Source: Halococcus salifodinae DSM 8989 (GTDB lineage Archaea > Halobacteriota > Halobacteria > Halobacteriales > Halococcaceae). Taken from it: a stretch of DNA of 60,438 nucleotides. Every line of letters starts with the position of its first letter. Within the stretch, counting starts at the first letter, position 1. Where the stretch lies: contig NZ_AOME01000077.1 in the NCBI RefSeq assembly GCF_000336935.1, forward strand, positions 1-60,438. The letters are read 5' to 3'. The position numbers were made by a program, and so were the translations under genes. Under the pieces are notes generated by a model. The model was not told the DNA's origin and searched no databases. It was given only the letters and a program-made list of their open reading frames with translations. Positions 26,605-35,027 of the stretch are shown here, piece after piece.

Positions 26605-27108
26605 ATGTTCGACGAAATCATGGAGAAGTTCGAGGGGAGTCCGAGCCAGCAGGCAGTCGTCAGGCTGCTGCTCGAACGTGGCTTCTCGGTCAACGCCGAC
26701 GGCCGGGTGGTCTCGGGTGGGATCGAGATCCCGAACACCCAGGTCGCCAGCGAGATCGGGGTCGATCGGCGTGTCGTGGACTCGACCACCGACGCACTGC
26801 TCGCGGACGACGAACTCCGTCCAATCTTCCGGAACATCTCCGCGGTCCCCAGTCTCAAGGATCTCGCGCCGGTGCTCGACCTCTCGGTGCTGACGGTGGC
26901 GGTCGCGGACGCCGAGCGGTCGGGGATCGTCGCGGTCGTCACCGGCGCGATCGCGGCCCACGATATCTCCGTTCGTCAGACCATCAGCGAGGACCCCGAG
27001 TTCACCGACGAACCCAGACTCTCGATCATCACCGACGAGCCGCTGCCCGGCGCAGTGCTGACCGAAATCCGCGAGTTCGATTTCGTCCGGAAGCTCGAAC
27101 TCGAATGA
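26605..27108 (+). CDS. HTH-ACT amino-acid-responsive regulator
   Basis: A 167-residue protein. The N-terminal winged-helix region (about 1-75; SPSQQAVVRLLLERGF and NTQVASEIGVDRRVVDSTTDAL) is joined to a C-terminal ACT-like domain (about 90-165; LSVLTVAVADAERSGIVAVVTGAIAAH). Archaeal relatives are annotated as amino-acid-binding regulators. Its stop overlaps the start of the YigZ gene (ATGA), indicating an operon. Confidence 0.8.
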   Translation: MFDEIMEKFEGSPSQQAVVRLLLERGFSVNADGRVVSGGIEIPNTQVASEIGVDRRVVDSTTDALLADDELRPIFRNISAVPSLKDLAPVLDLSVLTVAVADAERSGIVAVVTGAIAAHDISVRQTISEDPEFTDEPRLSIITDEPLPGAVLTEIREFDFVRKLELE

Positions 27109-27752
27109 GCGACGCGGCCGAGACCTACAGGACCGTCGCGGGGCGCGGCGAGGCAGCCTTCGAGGTCCAGGGATCGCGCTTTTTCGGTCACGTCGCCCCT
27201 GCCGACTCGGTCGACGCTGCGGAGGCGTTCGTCGCGGAGATTGAAGCAGAGTACGCGGACGCGACCCACAACGTGCCCGCCTACCGCGTCCGCGCCGATC
27301 CACTCAGAGAGTACGCGAGCGACGACGGCGAACCCGGTGGCTCGGCGGGCAAGCCGGCGCTGACGGTTTTAGAACGCGAGGAGCTCGAAAACGTCGTCGC
27401 GGTCGTCACACGCTACTACGGCGGGACCAACCTCGGGGTCGGCGGGCTGTCGCGGGCCTACGGCCGCGCGGTCAAGCTCGGAGTCGACGAGGCCGACATC
27501 GTCACGGAGGAGCCCCACGAGACCGTCTCGATCGTGGTCGAGTACGACGACTCGGGGACCGTCCGCGGGATCATCGAGGGGTCGGACGTCGAGTTCGAAG
27601 CGACGTACGGCGAACGAGTCGCGTTTCAGGTTCGTGTACCGGTGGCGGAACGCGACGCGCTCCGTGAGCGAGTGCTGAGCGCGACCAGCGGACGGGCGGC
27701 GATCGATACCGGCGACGAGAGTCAGGAGGACGGCCGAACGGACGGAGAATGA
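27105..27752 (+). CDS. YigZ/IMPACT-family protein
   Basis: A 215-residue protein. Its UPF0029/IMPACT N-terminal domain has SRFFGHVAPADSVDAAEAFV, the THNVPAYRV turn, DDGEPGGSAGKP and the hallmark VVTRYYGGTNLGVGGLSRAYG. A C-terminal YigZ domain follows. The eukaryotic IMPACT relative inhibits GCN2; the prokaryotic function is unclear. It is coupled by overlap to the ACT regulator, which suggests a link to amino-acid state. Confidence 0.88.
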   Translation: MSDAAETYRTVAGRGEAAFEVQGSRFFGHVAPADSVDAAEAFVAEIEAEYADATHNVPAYRVRADPLREYASDDGEPGGSAGKPALTVLEREELENVVAVVTRYYGGTNLGVGGLSRAYGRAVKLGVDEADIVTEEPHETVSIVVEYDDSGTVRGIIEGSDVEFEATYGERVAFQVRVPVAERDALRERVLSATSGRAAIDTGDESQEDGRTDGE

Positions 27753-27814
27753 CGAGGCTCGATGTTCGGTGAACCTCACCACGAATTCAGTCACGAGCTA
27801 CGTCGCGACCGCGA

Positions 27815-28060
27815 ATCCCGAGACAAATGAATGACCGTAGGCCACACCCTCCCCAGCCGATTCACTCGCTTCGTTCGCTTCGCTCACTCTGCTCGCTCAT
27901 CCACCGTCAGAGCTTCGCTCTGACGAGCCTGCGCTCGCGTTGCTCGCGCAGACCTCGCACGAGTCGCACGCCTCCGGCGTGCTCACGGGTCGCTCCGCTC
28001 CCCGTTCGCAGTCGAGGTGCTTACTACGTTCGCACCTCGCACCACTCCCGCACGCCAACG
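27815..28060 (-). repeat. dispersed repeat family A, copy 2
   Basis: Lies in a 412-base gap between the convergent YigZ and upp genes. On the plus strand it runs ACAAATGAATGACCGTAGGCCACACCCTCCCCAGCCGATTC, then a row of TTCGCTTCGCTC-type palindromes and CCGTCAGAGCTTCGCTCTGACG, and ends with CACCACTCCCGCACGCC. The other end of the gap (to 28164) shows no feature. Confidence 0.8.
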
Positions 28061-28164
28061 GCCGCCAAGAACAGATAGGGAGGCCATAGCTGCTCGGAGC
28101 AAGTCGGGTCTCCACTCGAAATCCAGAGGGGGGATTAGCGTCGAGACTCGTTGCAGGAGGACGC

Positions 28165-28839
28165 TTACTGCGTGCGGAACGCGCGGTCGCCTGCGTCGCC
28201 GAGACCAGGAACGATGAATCCGTCGTCGTCGAGACGATCGTCAATGCTGACCGTGAGGAGGTCGGCTTCGGGGAAGCGTTCGCCGACGCGGAGCAGTCCC
28301 GAGGGCGCGCTGACTGCGGAGAGCACGAACAGGTCCTCGGGCTCGGGTGCGTCCTTAAGGACGTGTTCCAGCACCCGACACATCGTACTCCCGGTGGCGA
28401 GCATCGGATCGGCGACGATCACGGTGTCGTCTTCGGTGATCTCGGGGAGTTTGGTGTAGTCGATCGTGATCGGGAACTCGCCGTCGGTCATCCCGGCTGA
28501 CTCGTCGCGGCCGGCGGAGATGACGCCCTGTTTCGCGCGTGGGAACGCCTTCAGGAGGCCTTCGACGAACGGCGTCGCCGCACGGAGCACGTTCACGATC
28601 ACCACGTCGTCGAGACCTTTGACGTGTTCGCCGGTGGTTTCGGCCAGCGGCGTCGTGATCGAGACGTACTCGGTCTCCATCGCGCCGTCGATGATCTCGT
28701 AGCCACAGATCCGACCGAGTTTCACCAGTCCTTTTCGGAAGGCGACCTGTTCGGTTTCGACGCTGCGGAGCCGTGAGAGCGTGTCTCGGGCGAGCGCGTG
28801 CGTGATGAGCGAAGCGGGATCGCGGTCCTCGATGGGCAT
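28165..28839 (-). CDS. upp: uracil phosphoribosyltransferase
   Basis: A 224-residue PRTase converting uracil and PRPP to UMP (pyrimidine salvage). The PRPP-binding loop is DPMLATGST (144-152), and the C-terminal uracil-binding [13 protein letters not shown] is intact. Length is normal. A TTTTATA box lies 20-30 bases before the ATG, so it has its own promoter although a small membrane gene sits just upstream on the same strand. Confidence 0.95.
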   Translation of the reverse strand: MPIEDRDPASLITHALARDTLSRLRSVETEQVAFRKGLVKLGRICGYEIIDGAMETEYVSITTPLAETTGEHVKGLDDVVIVNVLRAATPFVEGLLKAFPRAKQGVISAGRDESAGMTDGEFPITIDYTKLPEITEDDTVIVADPMLATGSTMCRVLEHVLKDAPEPEDLFVLSAVSAPSGLLRVGERFPEADLLTVSIDDRLDDDGFIVPGLGDAGDRAFRTQ

Positions 28840-28861
28840 ACTGGACGAGTTCTCCCGAAGG

Positions 28862-28871
28862 GTATAAAATC
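28862..28871 (-). promoter_or_regulatory. TATA box of upp
   Basis: The minus strand reads GATTTTATACC, ending about 22 bases before the upp ATG; the centre-to-start distance fits a leaderless transcript. Confidence 0.55.
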
Positions 28872-28890
28872 ATCCGTCACGCGTCGCTCG

Positions 28891-29070
28891 TCACCGTAGA
28901 ACCGCGATATACGTGAGCATGGCCACCAGCAGGGTGGCGAGCCCAACCGTGGGCCACGAGAACGCGAGCAGCCCGACGACGGAGAGTCCCCACACCGCGA
29001 CGGCGCTGAACACCCCCGAGAGGAGGAGGTCCATGACGAGCAGCACCCGGATGTCACCCTGTGAGGCCAT
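28891..29070 (-). CDS. small two-helix membrane protein
   Basis: A 59-residue frame, MASQGDIRVLLVMDLLLSGV and onward, with two hydrophobic segments (about 9-25 and 27-57) and a short polar N-terminus. It ends 51 bases upstream of upp on the same strand. No family is recognised. Coding is supported by the clean hydrophobic pattern, an ATG, and the lack of any other feature in the gap. Confidence 0.55.
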   Translation of the reverse strand: MASQGDIRVLLVMDLLLSGVFSAVAVWGLSVVGLLAFSWPTVGLATLLVAMLTYIAVLR

Positions 29071-29188
29071 TCACCCGAGATGGTTGGCGCGCCGACTTAG
29101 TTCTGTTCCGTTCACCGATCCGTCATCGACGACTGAGAGCCGACACGGGCGGCGACAGGATGTAGACGGTCGAGCGCCAACGGCCGGC

Positions 29189-29509
29189 GTGAAGCTCACC
29201 AATCGCCACGGGACACCGGTCGACCCGGTGCCGTTTCTCGTGGTCGCGTCGTTCGCCTTCCTCGTGAGCTTCTCGTACGGTCCCATCTACTGCATGGCGC
29301 TCGGTCTCTCGCTACCGGCGGGGCTCGTCGTTTCGACGCTCGTGTTCTCGTTCAGTGCGGGAGCGGCCTATCACCGCTTCGTCAGCGCCGCGCGACCCGA
29401 GTTGGCGGGCGAGATTCCGGCCGAAGCGCGACTCGGGCGGCTGTTCTACGCGATCATCGTGGGGATCGCGCTGCTCGCGTTGCTGTCGCTGCCACTTTTA
29501 GTCCCGTGA
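29189..29509 (+). CDS. small three-helix membrane protein
   Basis: A 106-residue protein from a GTG start. Hydrophobic segments are at about 14-32, 36-56 and 88-106, with a conserved-looking FSYGPIYCMALGLSLPAGL. A polar loop carries the only long charged stretch. Function unknown. The following SRPBCC gene starts 14 bases later, so the two may form an operon, although a TTTTAG box within this gene could also serve that gene. Confidence 0.6.
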   Translation: MKLTNRHGTPVDPVPFLVVASFAFLVSFSYGPIYCMALGLSLPAGLVVSTLVFSFSAGAAYHRFVSAARPELAGEIPAEARLGRLFYAIIVGIALLALLSLPLLVP

Positions 29510-29523
29510 GCCGAACGGGGGGC

Positions 29524-29931
29524 ATGCGCGAAGTGGCGGCGTCGCGGTTCGTCCGAGCGACCCCGGCGGCGGTTGGGCGCGCGCTTACCCCGGCGTCGCT
29601 CGTGGAGTACGAGGGGAGTTTCACCGTCTACGAGGTGGAGGATACCGACGACGGCTGGCTCGTGATCGCCGGCTCCCGGGGTGTCGAGTTCGCGCTCGCG
29701 TTCGAGGCCCGCGAGGACGGTCTGGTGTACGAACAGCGCGGTGACGGTCCCTTGGAGGCGCTCGAAACCACGGTCACCTACCGCCCCGAAAACGAGGGCA
29801 CCCGCATCGAAATGACCTCCGGCGTGAGCGCTGGCCTCCCCCTCCCCGCACTCACCGACCGGGTGGCCGCGTGGAAGCGCCGCGGGGAACTCCGGCGCGC
29901 ACTCCGGCAGCTCGCGAACGCCATCGAGTGA
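29524..29931 (+). CDS. SRPBCC (START-like) family protein
   Basis: A 135-residue protein with the helix-grip order of polyketide-cyclase/START-like proteins: a first strand with REVAASRFVRATPAAVGRAL, central strands FTVYEVEDTDDGWLVIAG and EFALAFEAREDGLVYEQ, and a long C-terminal helix. It probably binds a hydrophobic ligand. The ATG was preferred over a GTG six codons upstream because a TTTTAG box lies about 27 bases before it. Confidence 0.7.
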   Translation: MREVAASRFVRATPAAVGRALTPASLVEYEGSFTVYEVEDTDDGWLVIAGSRGVEFALAFEAREDGLVYEQRGDGPLEALETTVTYRPENEGTRIEMTSGVSAGLPLPALTDRVAAWKRRGELRRALRQLANAIE

Positions 29932-30043
29932 GGATGGTTCGAGGCCGACCGCAGTTGGCGCACAGTTGGCGTGTGGATACGGTCGTGTGGAGACGGCACA
30001 CGATCACGCGCGGGTTTATGTCCATCACGATCGAATCAACGGT

Positions 30044-30268
30044 ATGGGTATCCTCGGCACGGTCAGCGAGATGCTGGAAGCGTCCTCGGAGTCCGCGAAC
30101 CGCGGCGGCGGGAAAGGCGACGGCTCGAAGGGCGCGTACTGGTGTCACGACTGCGACGAGCGGATCCGGGACGTCGACGTGGCGGGCGACGATCCACCGG
30201 ACTGCCCCGACTGCGAGGCAGCGATGGAGTTCGAACGCTCGCCCTCTTCGACCGGGTGTGCGTGTTGA
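30044..30268 (+). CDS. small zinc-ribbon protein
   Basis: A 74-residue protein with a short helix (GILGTVSEMLEAS), a Gly/Lys linker and a zinc ribbon formed by CHDC and CPDC, followed by a CAC end. A GGGTTTATG box about 30 bases upstream supports the start. Haloarchaeal zinc ribbons of this size are common, and their roles are mostly unknown. The next gene starts 94 bases later, after a short gap with CCGGACCACC direct repeats. Confidence 0.7.
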   Translation: MGILGTVSEMLEASSESANRGGGKGDGSKGAYWCHDCDERIRDVDVAGDDPPDCPDCEAAMEFERSPSSTGCAC

Positions 30269-30330
30269 GTCGAAGTCGGGAGCACTACCCGACTACCGGA
30301 CCACCAGACCACCGGACCGCAGTCGGCAGC

Positions 30331-30340
30331 GGTTTAAGTA
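30331..30340 (+). promoter_or_regulatory. TATA box before the Get3 operon
   Basis: GGTTTAAGTA is centred about 27 bases before the ATG of the 98-residue protein that precedes the Get3/ArsA gene. Confidence 0.55.
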
Positions 30341-30362
30341 GACGGGCGGCATGTGAGCACAC

Positions 30363-30659
30363 ATGACGCTCGCAGATCGGATCGCATCCTATCGGGACCT
30401 CATCGAGAAGTGGCTCCACGGCCTCTATCACGGGATGGTAGAGGGACCGGCGTTCGAGCTGATCGAGAAGGAAGCCGAGGACACCGATGATGTGTTCATG
30501 CTCGCGTGTTTCGCCGACGCGTTCGGCATCCCGAGCCCGATCTCGTACTACACCGCCGAGCTGCTCCCCTATCTCGCCGACGAGTTCGCCGGCTGGGAGC
30601 GCCGGCTCTGGGATCGCGGCACGCTCGTCGAGCGCAAGGGCCAGCAGTATCACTTCTGA
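30363..30659 (+). CDS. conserved small protein upstream of Get3-like ATPase
   Basis: A 98-residue, all-helical, acidic protein (LADRIASYRDLIEKWLHGLYHGM, then VFMLACFADAFGIPSPISYYTAELLPYLADEF). It has no membrane segment. It starts after a good TATA box and ends 14 bases before the Get3-like gene, so the pair is almost certainly an operon. It may be a partner or adaptor of the ATPase. The family is not recognised. Confidence 0.7.
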   Translation: MTLADRIASYRDLIEKWLHGLYHGMVEGPAFELIEKEAEDTDDVFMLACFADAFGIPSPISYYTAELLPYLADEFAGWERRLWDRGTLVERKGQQYHF

Positions 30660-30673
30660 AACTCGATAGCACT

Positions 30674-31645
30674 ATGGAGAAATTCGTCTTCTTCGGCGGC
30701 AAGGGTGGCGTCGGCAAGACCACGGTATCCAGCGCGTACGCACTCAAGTGTGCGCGCGAGGGGCTCGCCACGCTCGTGGTCTCGACCGACCCCGCCCACA
30801 GCACGTCGGACGTGTTCGACCAACCCTTCGGCGACGAGCCTCGTCCGGTCGAGGGCCACGATGGGCTCGACGCGATGGAGATCGATCCCGACGAGGCGGT
30901 CGACGACCATCTGATGGAGACCAAACGCGCGCTCGCCGATCAGGTCAGCCCCGCGATGGTCAACGAGATCGACAAGCAGATCGAGCTCGCCCACCAGACT
31001 CCCGGCGCGTACGAAGCCGCGCTGTTCGACCGGTTCATCGACGTGATGGAAAACGCCGATGAGTACGACCGCGTTGTGTTCGACACCGCCCCCACGGGTG
31101 GGGCGCTCCGCCTGCTCTCGCTGCCCGAGTTCCTCGAAGACTGGATCGACCGCCTCATCGAGAAGCGAACCACGAGTATCGACCTCTACGAGCGCGCGGC
31201 GATCGGCGACCGCGAGGCACGCCGGCAGCTCGACGACGACCCGATCATCGCGCGGCTGCGCGAACGCAAGGAGATGTTCGAGTTCGCGGGGCGGACGCTC
31301 CGCGAAGAGGCCACCTTCTACCTCGTGCTCAACCCCGACGAGCTCTCGATCCGCGAAACCGACGACGCGCTCGCCGACCTCGCGGAGTACGGTCTCGACG
31401 TCGGCGGCCTCGTCGTCAACCGGCTGACGCCCGAACCCGACGACGACGAACACGGCCGGGGCGGAACCTACCTCCGCGAACGGTGTGCGACCGAGCGCGA
31501 GCGCGTCGCCCGGATCCACGAGAAGTTCGCCCAGCCGGTGGTGGCGACCATCGAGACGCGCGTCGAGGAAGTCAAAGGCGACCTGCTCGACGAGGTCGCC
31601 GCCGAGCTCGAGATCGCGGCCGTGGCTACGGCCAGCGAGCAGTAA
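30674..31645 (+). CDS. Get3/ArsA-family ATPase
   Basis: A 323-residue deviant-Walker ATPase. The P-loop is GGKGGVGKT (8-16), switch I is STDPAHSTSDVF, and the A-loop/switch II is VVFDTAPTGGALRLL. It is the single-domain form typical of archaeal Get3 homologs and lacks the CxxC zinc motif of eukaryotic Get3. The likely role is targeting tail-anchored membrane proteins or a related chaperone task rather than arsenite export: no arsB or arsD is nearby. Confidence 0.9.
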   Translation: MEKFVFFGGKGGVGKTTVSSAYALKCAREGLATLVVSTDPAHSTSDVFDQPFGDEPRPVEGHDGLDAMEIDPDEAVDDHLMETKRALADQVSPAMVNEIDKQIELAHQTPGAYEAALFDRFIDVMENADEYDRVVFDTAPTGGALRLLSLPEFLEDWIDRLIEKRTTSIDLYERAAIGDREARRQLDDDPIIARLRERKEMFEFAGRTLREEATFYLVLNPDELSIRETDDALADLAEYGLDVGGLVVNRLTPEPDDDEHGRGGTYLRERCATERERVARIHEKFAQPVVATIETRVEEVKGDLLDEVAAELEIAAVATASEQ

Positions 31646-31700
31646 TCGACACGGTGGTTCACGCCACGCGCGGGAGCAATCGACGAAAAGCGGACCGTCC

Positions 31701-32291
31701 TCACTCGGAGATGAACTCGTTGTTCCGCCAGTCGACGCCCTTGCTCGCAGCCGGGCCTTCGGTGGGGTCCTCGACGACTTCGAGGGAGGCAGGGCGCTCC
31801 TCACCGTCGACGATCCGGGTGGCTTCGAGCTCCTCGTCGACCGCGGCGATCGCCGTCAGCGTGCCTTTCTCGGCGATGCGGGCGATTTCGCGAAGCACTT
31901 CGAACATCGAGTACTGGAGCGCGGTGTTCTGGAGAACGGTCTCGCGATCGCCCTTGAAACAGGCGTACTCGACGAGTTCAGAGGGCGGTGGTTCCTCGTC
32001 CTCGCCCGGGCCGCCGCCCCACTGGGGACCGCCAGGGTGGGGTGGCTGCTCGTCTTCGGGGAGTTCCTCGTAGACCCGGTTTTCGGTCACGCTGGCTTTG
32101 AGCTGGGCGGTCGGGGTGTACTTGCTGATGGAGTCGTCGGCGGCGACCGCACGAACGATCAGCGTGTTGTTCCGACGGGTGAAATCGATCGATTCGACGC
32201 CCTCGGGGAGATCAGGGTCCTCGAGGAACTCGTGGACGTCTTCGAGGGGCAGTTCGAGCGTGGAGTGAAGCTGGAATACGCAGTTGGTCAT
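31701..32291 (-). CDS. DUF7110-like haloarchaeal protein
   Basis: A 196-residue acidic protein. An N-terminal alpha/beta region (NCVFQLHSTLELPLEDVHEFLED, IDFTRRNNTLIVRAVAADD) is joined by a Pro/Gly/Glu linker to a helical C-terminal region (SMFEVLREIARIAEKGTLTAIAAVD). I recall similar haloarchaeal proteins as DUF7110; no function is known. It is convergent with the Get3 operon and near the glutaredoxin on the same strand. Confidence 0.65.
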   Translation of the reverse strand: MTNCVFQLHSTLELPLEDVHEFLEDPDLPEGVESIDFTRRNNTLIVRAVAADDSISKYTPTAQLKASVTENRVYEELPEDEQPPHPGGPQWGGGPGEDEEPPPSELVEYACFKGDRETVLQNTALQYSMFEVLREIARIAEKGTLTAIAAVDEELEATRIVDGEERPASLEVVEDPTEGPAASKGVDWRNNEFISE

Positions 32292-32384
32292 GGTGTTCCC
32301 GGCAGTCGGGCGTGCTGCCGACGCTGCCCGTCCGACGGAAAGTACGCACTCCGGACGTATATTCCCTGTCTTTCGGCCACGGAG

Positions 32385-32729
32385 TCACCCCGTTACAAGC
32401 GTCGTTTCGAGATCGCCCCGCTCGTCGAGTTCGGCGAGCACGTCGCTGCCGCCGACGAACTCGCCGTCGACGAACGTCTGCGGAGTCGTCTCCCACCCGC
32501 TGTGGCGTTCGAGCGCGACCCGATACTCGTCGAGCGATTCGAGTACGTCGACGGTTTCGAACTCCTCGCGATACTGGCCGATGAGCCCGAGCGCGCGGTC
32601 GGAGTAGCCACACTGGGGCATCAGCTCGTTTCCCTTCATGAAGAGGACGACCTCGTGCTCGTCGATGGCGGTGTCGACGCGTTCGTTGACCGCTTCCTGG
32701 TCGAGGTCGTCGCCGCGTTGAAACGCCAT
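32385..32729 (-). CDS. monothiol glutaredoxin
   Basis: A 114-residue Grx4/GrxD-type protein: VVLFMKGNELMPQCGYSDRA gives the monothiol active site CGYS (C40), a variant of the usual CGFS. The TTPQTFVDGEFVGGSDVLAEL cis-Pro/GG region is complete. Such proteins carry or transfer 2Fe-2S clusters. The 2Fe-2S ferredoxin gene just upstream on the same strand fits this. The ATG before AFQRGDDLDQ is preferred over the long upstream frame that overlaps the ferredoxin gene. Confidence 0.88.
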   Translation of the reverse strand: MAFQRGDDLDQEAVNERVDTAIDEHEVVLFMKGNELMPQCGYSDRALGLIGQYREEFETVDVLESLDEYRVALERHSGWETTPQTFVDGEFVGGSDVLAELDERGDLETTLVTG

Positions 32730-32914
32730 ACCCTTCCTACTCGCCGTCGCCACAAAGACGTGTCGCCGTCTGGATCGTGCTCGTCCCTCCAACGACCTCG
32801 TCAGTAGTGAGACCATCGAAGAAAACGACGTGCGCGACAAATTTCCCAAATATGAGCCGAACCGGTAGTCTGATTCGTGCCAGTGACCGAGTGGCACCGA
32901 CCAGCAGACGCTTT

Positions 32915-33244
32915 TCAATCGTCGGCTGACGCGGGCTCGCCGCCAGCGATGGCGTCGCCCTCGATGCTCGGCGGGTACTTCCCGCGGTCGAGTTTGAGAT
33001 CGGAAAGCGGACGGGCCATGCAGGTCAGCGCGTACCCTTCGGACTCTGTATCGGAGAGGCCGCGTGCCGCCGGCTGAGTCACCTCGCCGTCGAGGATCTC
33101 GGCCGAGCACGCGAGACACATCCCGACACGGCAGGAGTACTCCTGGGCGATCCCTTCCTCGATGCACCGACTCAGGATGGTCTCCTTCTCGGAGACGGTG
33201 ATCGATTCGCCGGTGCCCACGAACTCCACAGTATGATCGGTCAT
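32915..33244 (-). CDS. 2Fe-2S ferredoxin (second type)
   Basis: A 109-residue plant-type ferredoxin with ligands C38, C43, C46 (CRVGMCLAC) and C75. It lacks the acidic N-terminal extension of the main haloarchaeal ferredoxin in this window, and its C-terminal tail has KYPPSIEGD. A role as donor to a dedicated oxidoreductase is likely; the divergent geranylgeranyl reductase, a flavoenzyme that needs an electron donor, is a good candidate partner. Confidence 0.88.
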   Translation of the reverse strand: MTDHTVEFVGTGESITVSEKETILSRCIEEGIAQEYSCRVGMCLACSAEILDGEVTQPAARGLSDTESEGYALTCMARPLSDLKLDRGKYPPSIEGDAIAGGEPASADD

Positions 33245-33383
33245 ACCCGGTGTGCGTGGGGACCCGATAAAATCCTTTACCTCTCTCGTTGACGTTCTAC
33301 CCCACGACCGCGAGCGGACACCGGGAGAGCGACTGTCGGAACGTTGGAGAAGAGTTTTCCACCCGCCCCGCAACCACCCACCA

Positions 33384-34754
33384 ATGACGACCTACGAGCC
33401 GGACGTCGCCATCGTCGGCGCTGGCACCGGTGGCTGCTACGCCGCAGCGACGATCGAACGGGCGGGCTACGACGTCACGATCGTCGAACGGAAACCCGAA
33501 GCAGAGGCGGGGCACATCGCCTGCGGCGACGCGCTCAAGGGAGCCGACGCGTTCCCCGAGGCGATCCCGAAATCCGCGATCGAACCCGCCTTCACCAACA
33601 CCGACGTCGATCACGGCCGGTTCGAGATTCCTCAGGAGAACGCCGTCCTCGACATCCCAGTACCAGGAGAGCTCGCGGTCATCGACCGCCTGGAGTACGG
33701 GAAACTCATCATCGACGGGGCCGAGCGGGTGGGGACGGAGATCCACTACGACACGGTGGTCCAGGACGTGATCCAGAACGACGACGGCCGGGTGACGGGC
33801 CTGCGCGCCACCCGCCAGGGCGATCCCGTCGAGTACCGTGGCGACGTGGTGATCGACGCCGCCGGCGCGCTCTCGATCCTCCAGGACAAGGCCGATCTCG
33901 GCAACGCGACCTTCGACACCAACGTCAGCTACTCACAGTTTTCCTCTGCCTACCGCGAGGTTCTCGAAGTCGACGAACCCGTCGAATGGGACGACGCGCT
34001 CGTTCTCAAACCAACCGAGCGCGCCGCAGGCTATCTCTGGTACTTCCCGCGGACGAGTACTCAGATAAACGTCGGACTCGGGTTCCAGATGGCCGAGGAG
34101 CCGATGGAACTCGTCGACGCGCTCAAACGCGACCTCCGAACTCGACCGGAGTTCAAAAACGCGACCGTGGTCGACAAGCTCGGGGCCGCCCTCCCCACGC
34201 GCCGGCCGTACGACTCGGGGATCGCGCCGGGCTTCATGGCGATCGGCGACGCTGCGGGCCACGTCAACCCCACTACTGGTGGGGGAATCGCGGGCGCGGC
34301 CTACGCCGGCAAGTACGCGGGCGAGGCGGCGATCGAGGCGATCGAGACCGGCGACACGAGCGAGGCCGGCCTCTGGGAGTACAACGAGCGTGTGATGGAC
34401 CACTTCGGCGGGCGCTACGCCGCGCTCGACGTCTACAACATCCTCGTGGGCGCGACCGGCCTCAACGACCTGATGGGACTGCTCGCGACACTCCCCGCCG
34501 AGAAGCTCTCCGACGCGCTTTACTCGGGGAGCGCGAACGTCGGTCTCGCGCTCAAACTCCGGACCGCGATCAAGAGCTTCGGCCACTGGGGAACACTCTA
34601 CGATCTCTACGAGACGAAGGGCCAGGCCGACCGCCTGCTCGATCACTACGAGGAGTACCCCGATCATCCGAACGAGTTCGACGCGTGGCAGGCCCAGCGC
34701 GACGGCCTGATGGACGTCATCTACGCCACCACCGGCGCGGACGCGAAGTACTGA
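33384..34754 (+). CDS. geranylgeranyl reductase-family flavoprotein
   Basis: A 456-residue FAD protein with a Rossmann GAGTGGC motif (12-18), the DG-type FAD segment in FMAIGDAAGHVNPTTGGGI and the family motif YLWYFPR. It hydrogenates double bonds of isoprenoid chains of archaeal membrane lipids or quinones. Length is normal. It is divergent from the 2Fe-2S ferredoxin across about 140 bases, which suggests shared control. Confidence 0.88.
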   Translation: MTTYEPDVAIVGAGTGGCYAAATIERAGYDVTIVERKPEAEAGHIACGDALKGADAFPEAIPKSAIEPAFTNTDVDHGRFEIPQENAVLDIPVPGELAVIDRLEYGKLIIDGAERVGTEIHYDTVVQDVIQNDDGRVTGLRATRQGDPVEYRGDVVIDAAGALSILQDKADLGNATFDTNVSYSQFSSAYREVLEVDEPVEWDDALVLKPTERAAGYLWYFPRTSTQINVGLGFQMAEEPMELVDALKRDLRTRPEFKNATVVDKLGAALPTRRPYDSGIAPGFMAIGDAAGHVNPTTGGGIAGAAYAGKYAGEAAIEAIETGDTSEAGLWEYNERVMDHFGGRYAALDVYNILVGATGLNDLMGLLATLPAEKLSDALYSGSANVGLALKLRTAIKSFGHWGTLYDLYETKGQADRLLDHYEEYPDHPNEFDAWQAQRDGLMDVIYATTGADAKY

Positions 34755-34811
34755 TCGGGCGACCGGGGAGAGGAACCCACGAGAAGTAGGGTTCGGGTGT
34801 AATTCGTGCTG

Positions 34812-35003
34812 TCAGAAATCGGCCCGTGAGAGCCATTCGACGGCGGCGAGCACGAACCACAGCATCCAGATCGTGAACACGACGAGCCACGCGCCGTACT
34901 CGACGACTGGATGGGGAACGAGAACGTACGCCGACACGAGTACCGTCGTGGCGGCCGCGAGCGCGGTGAGGTTTCGACGGTTGAAACCGAGAATCGGGTG
35001 CAT
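34812..35003 (-). CDS. small two-helix membrane protein
   Basis: A 63-residue protein, MHPILGFNRRNLTALAAATT and onward, with two hydrophobic segments (about 12-30 and 36-56) ending EWLSRADF. Upstream in-frame codons (MVARRS) reach into the GINS gene end, so the second ATG was chosen. Function unknown. It may be the last gene of the priS-GINS transcription unit. Confidence 0.6.
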   Translation of the reverse strand: MHPILGFNRRNLTALAAATTVLVSAYVLVPHPVVEYGAWLVVFTIWMLWFVLAAVEWLSRADF

Positions 35004-35027
35004 CGATCGACGTGCTACCACAACCGC

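Noticed and set aside
30674-31645. Arsenic resistance operon
   Set aside because: The ATPase is a single-domain Get3-type protein and there is no arsenite pump, regulator or reductase beside it.
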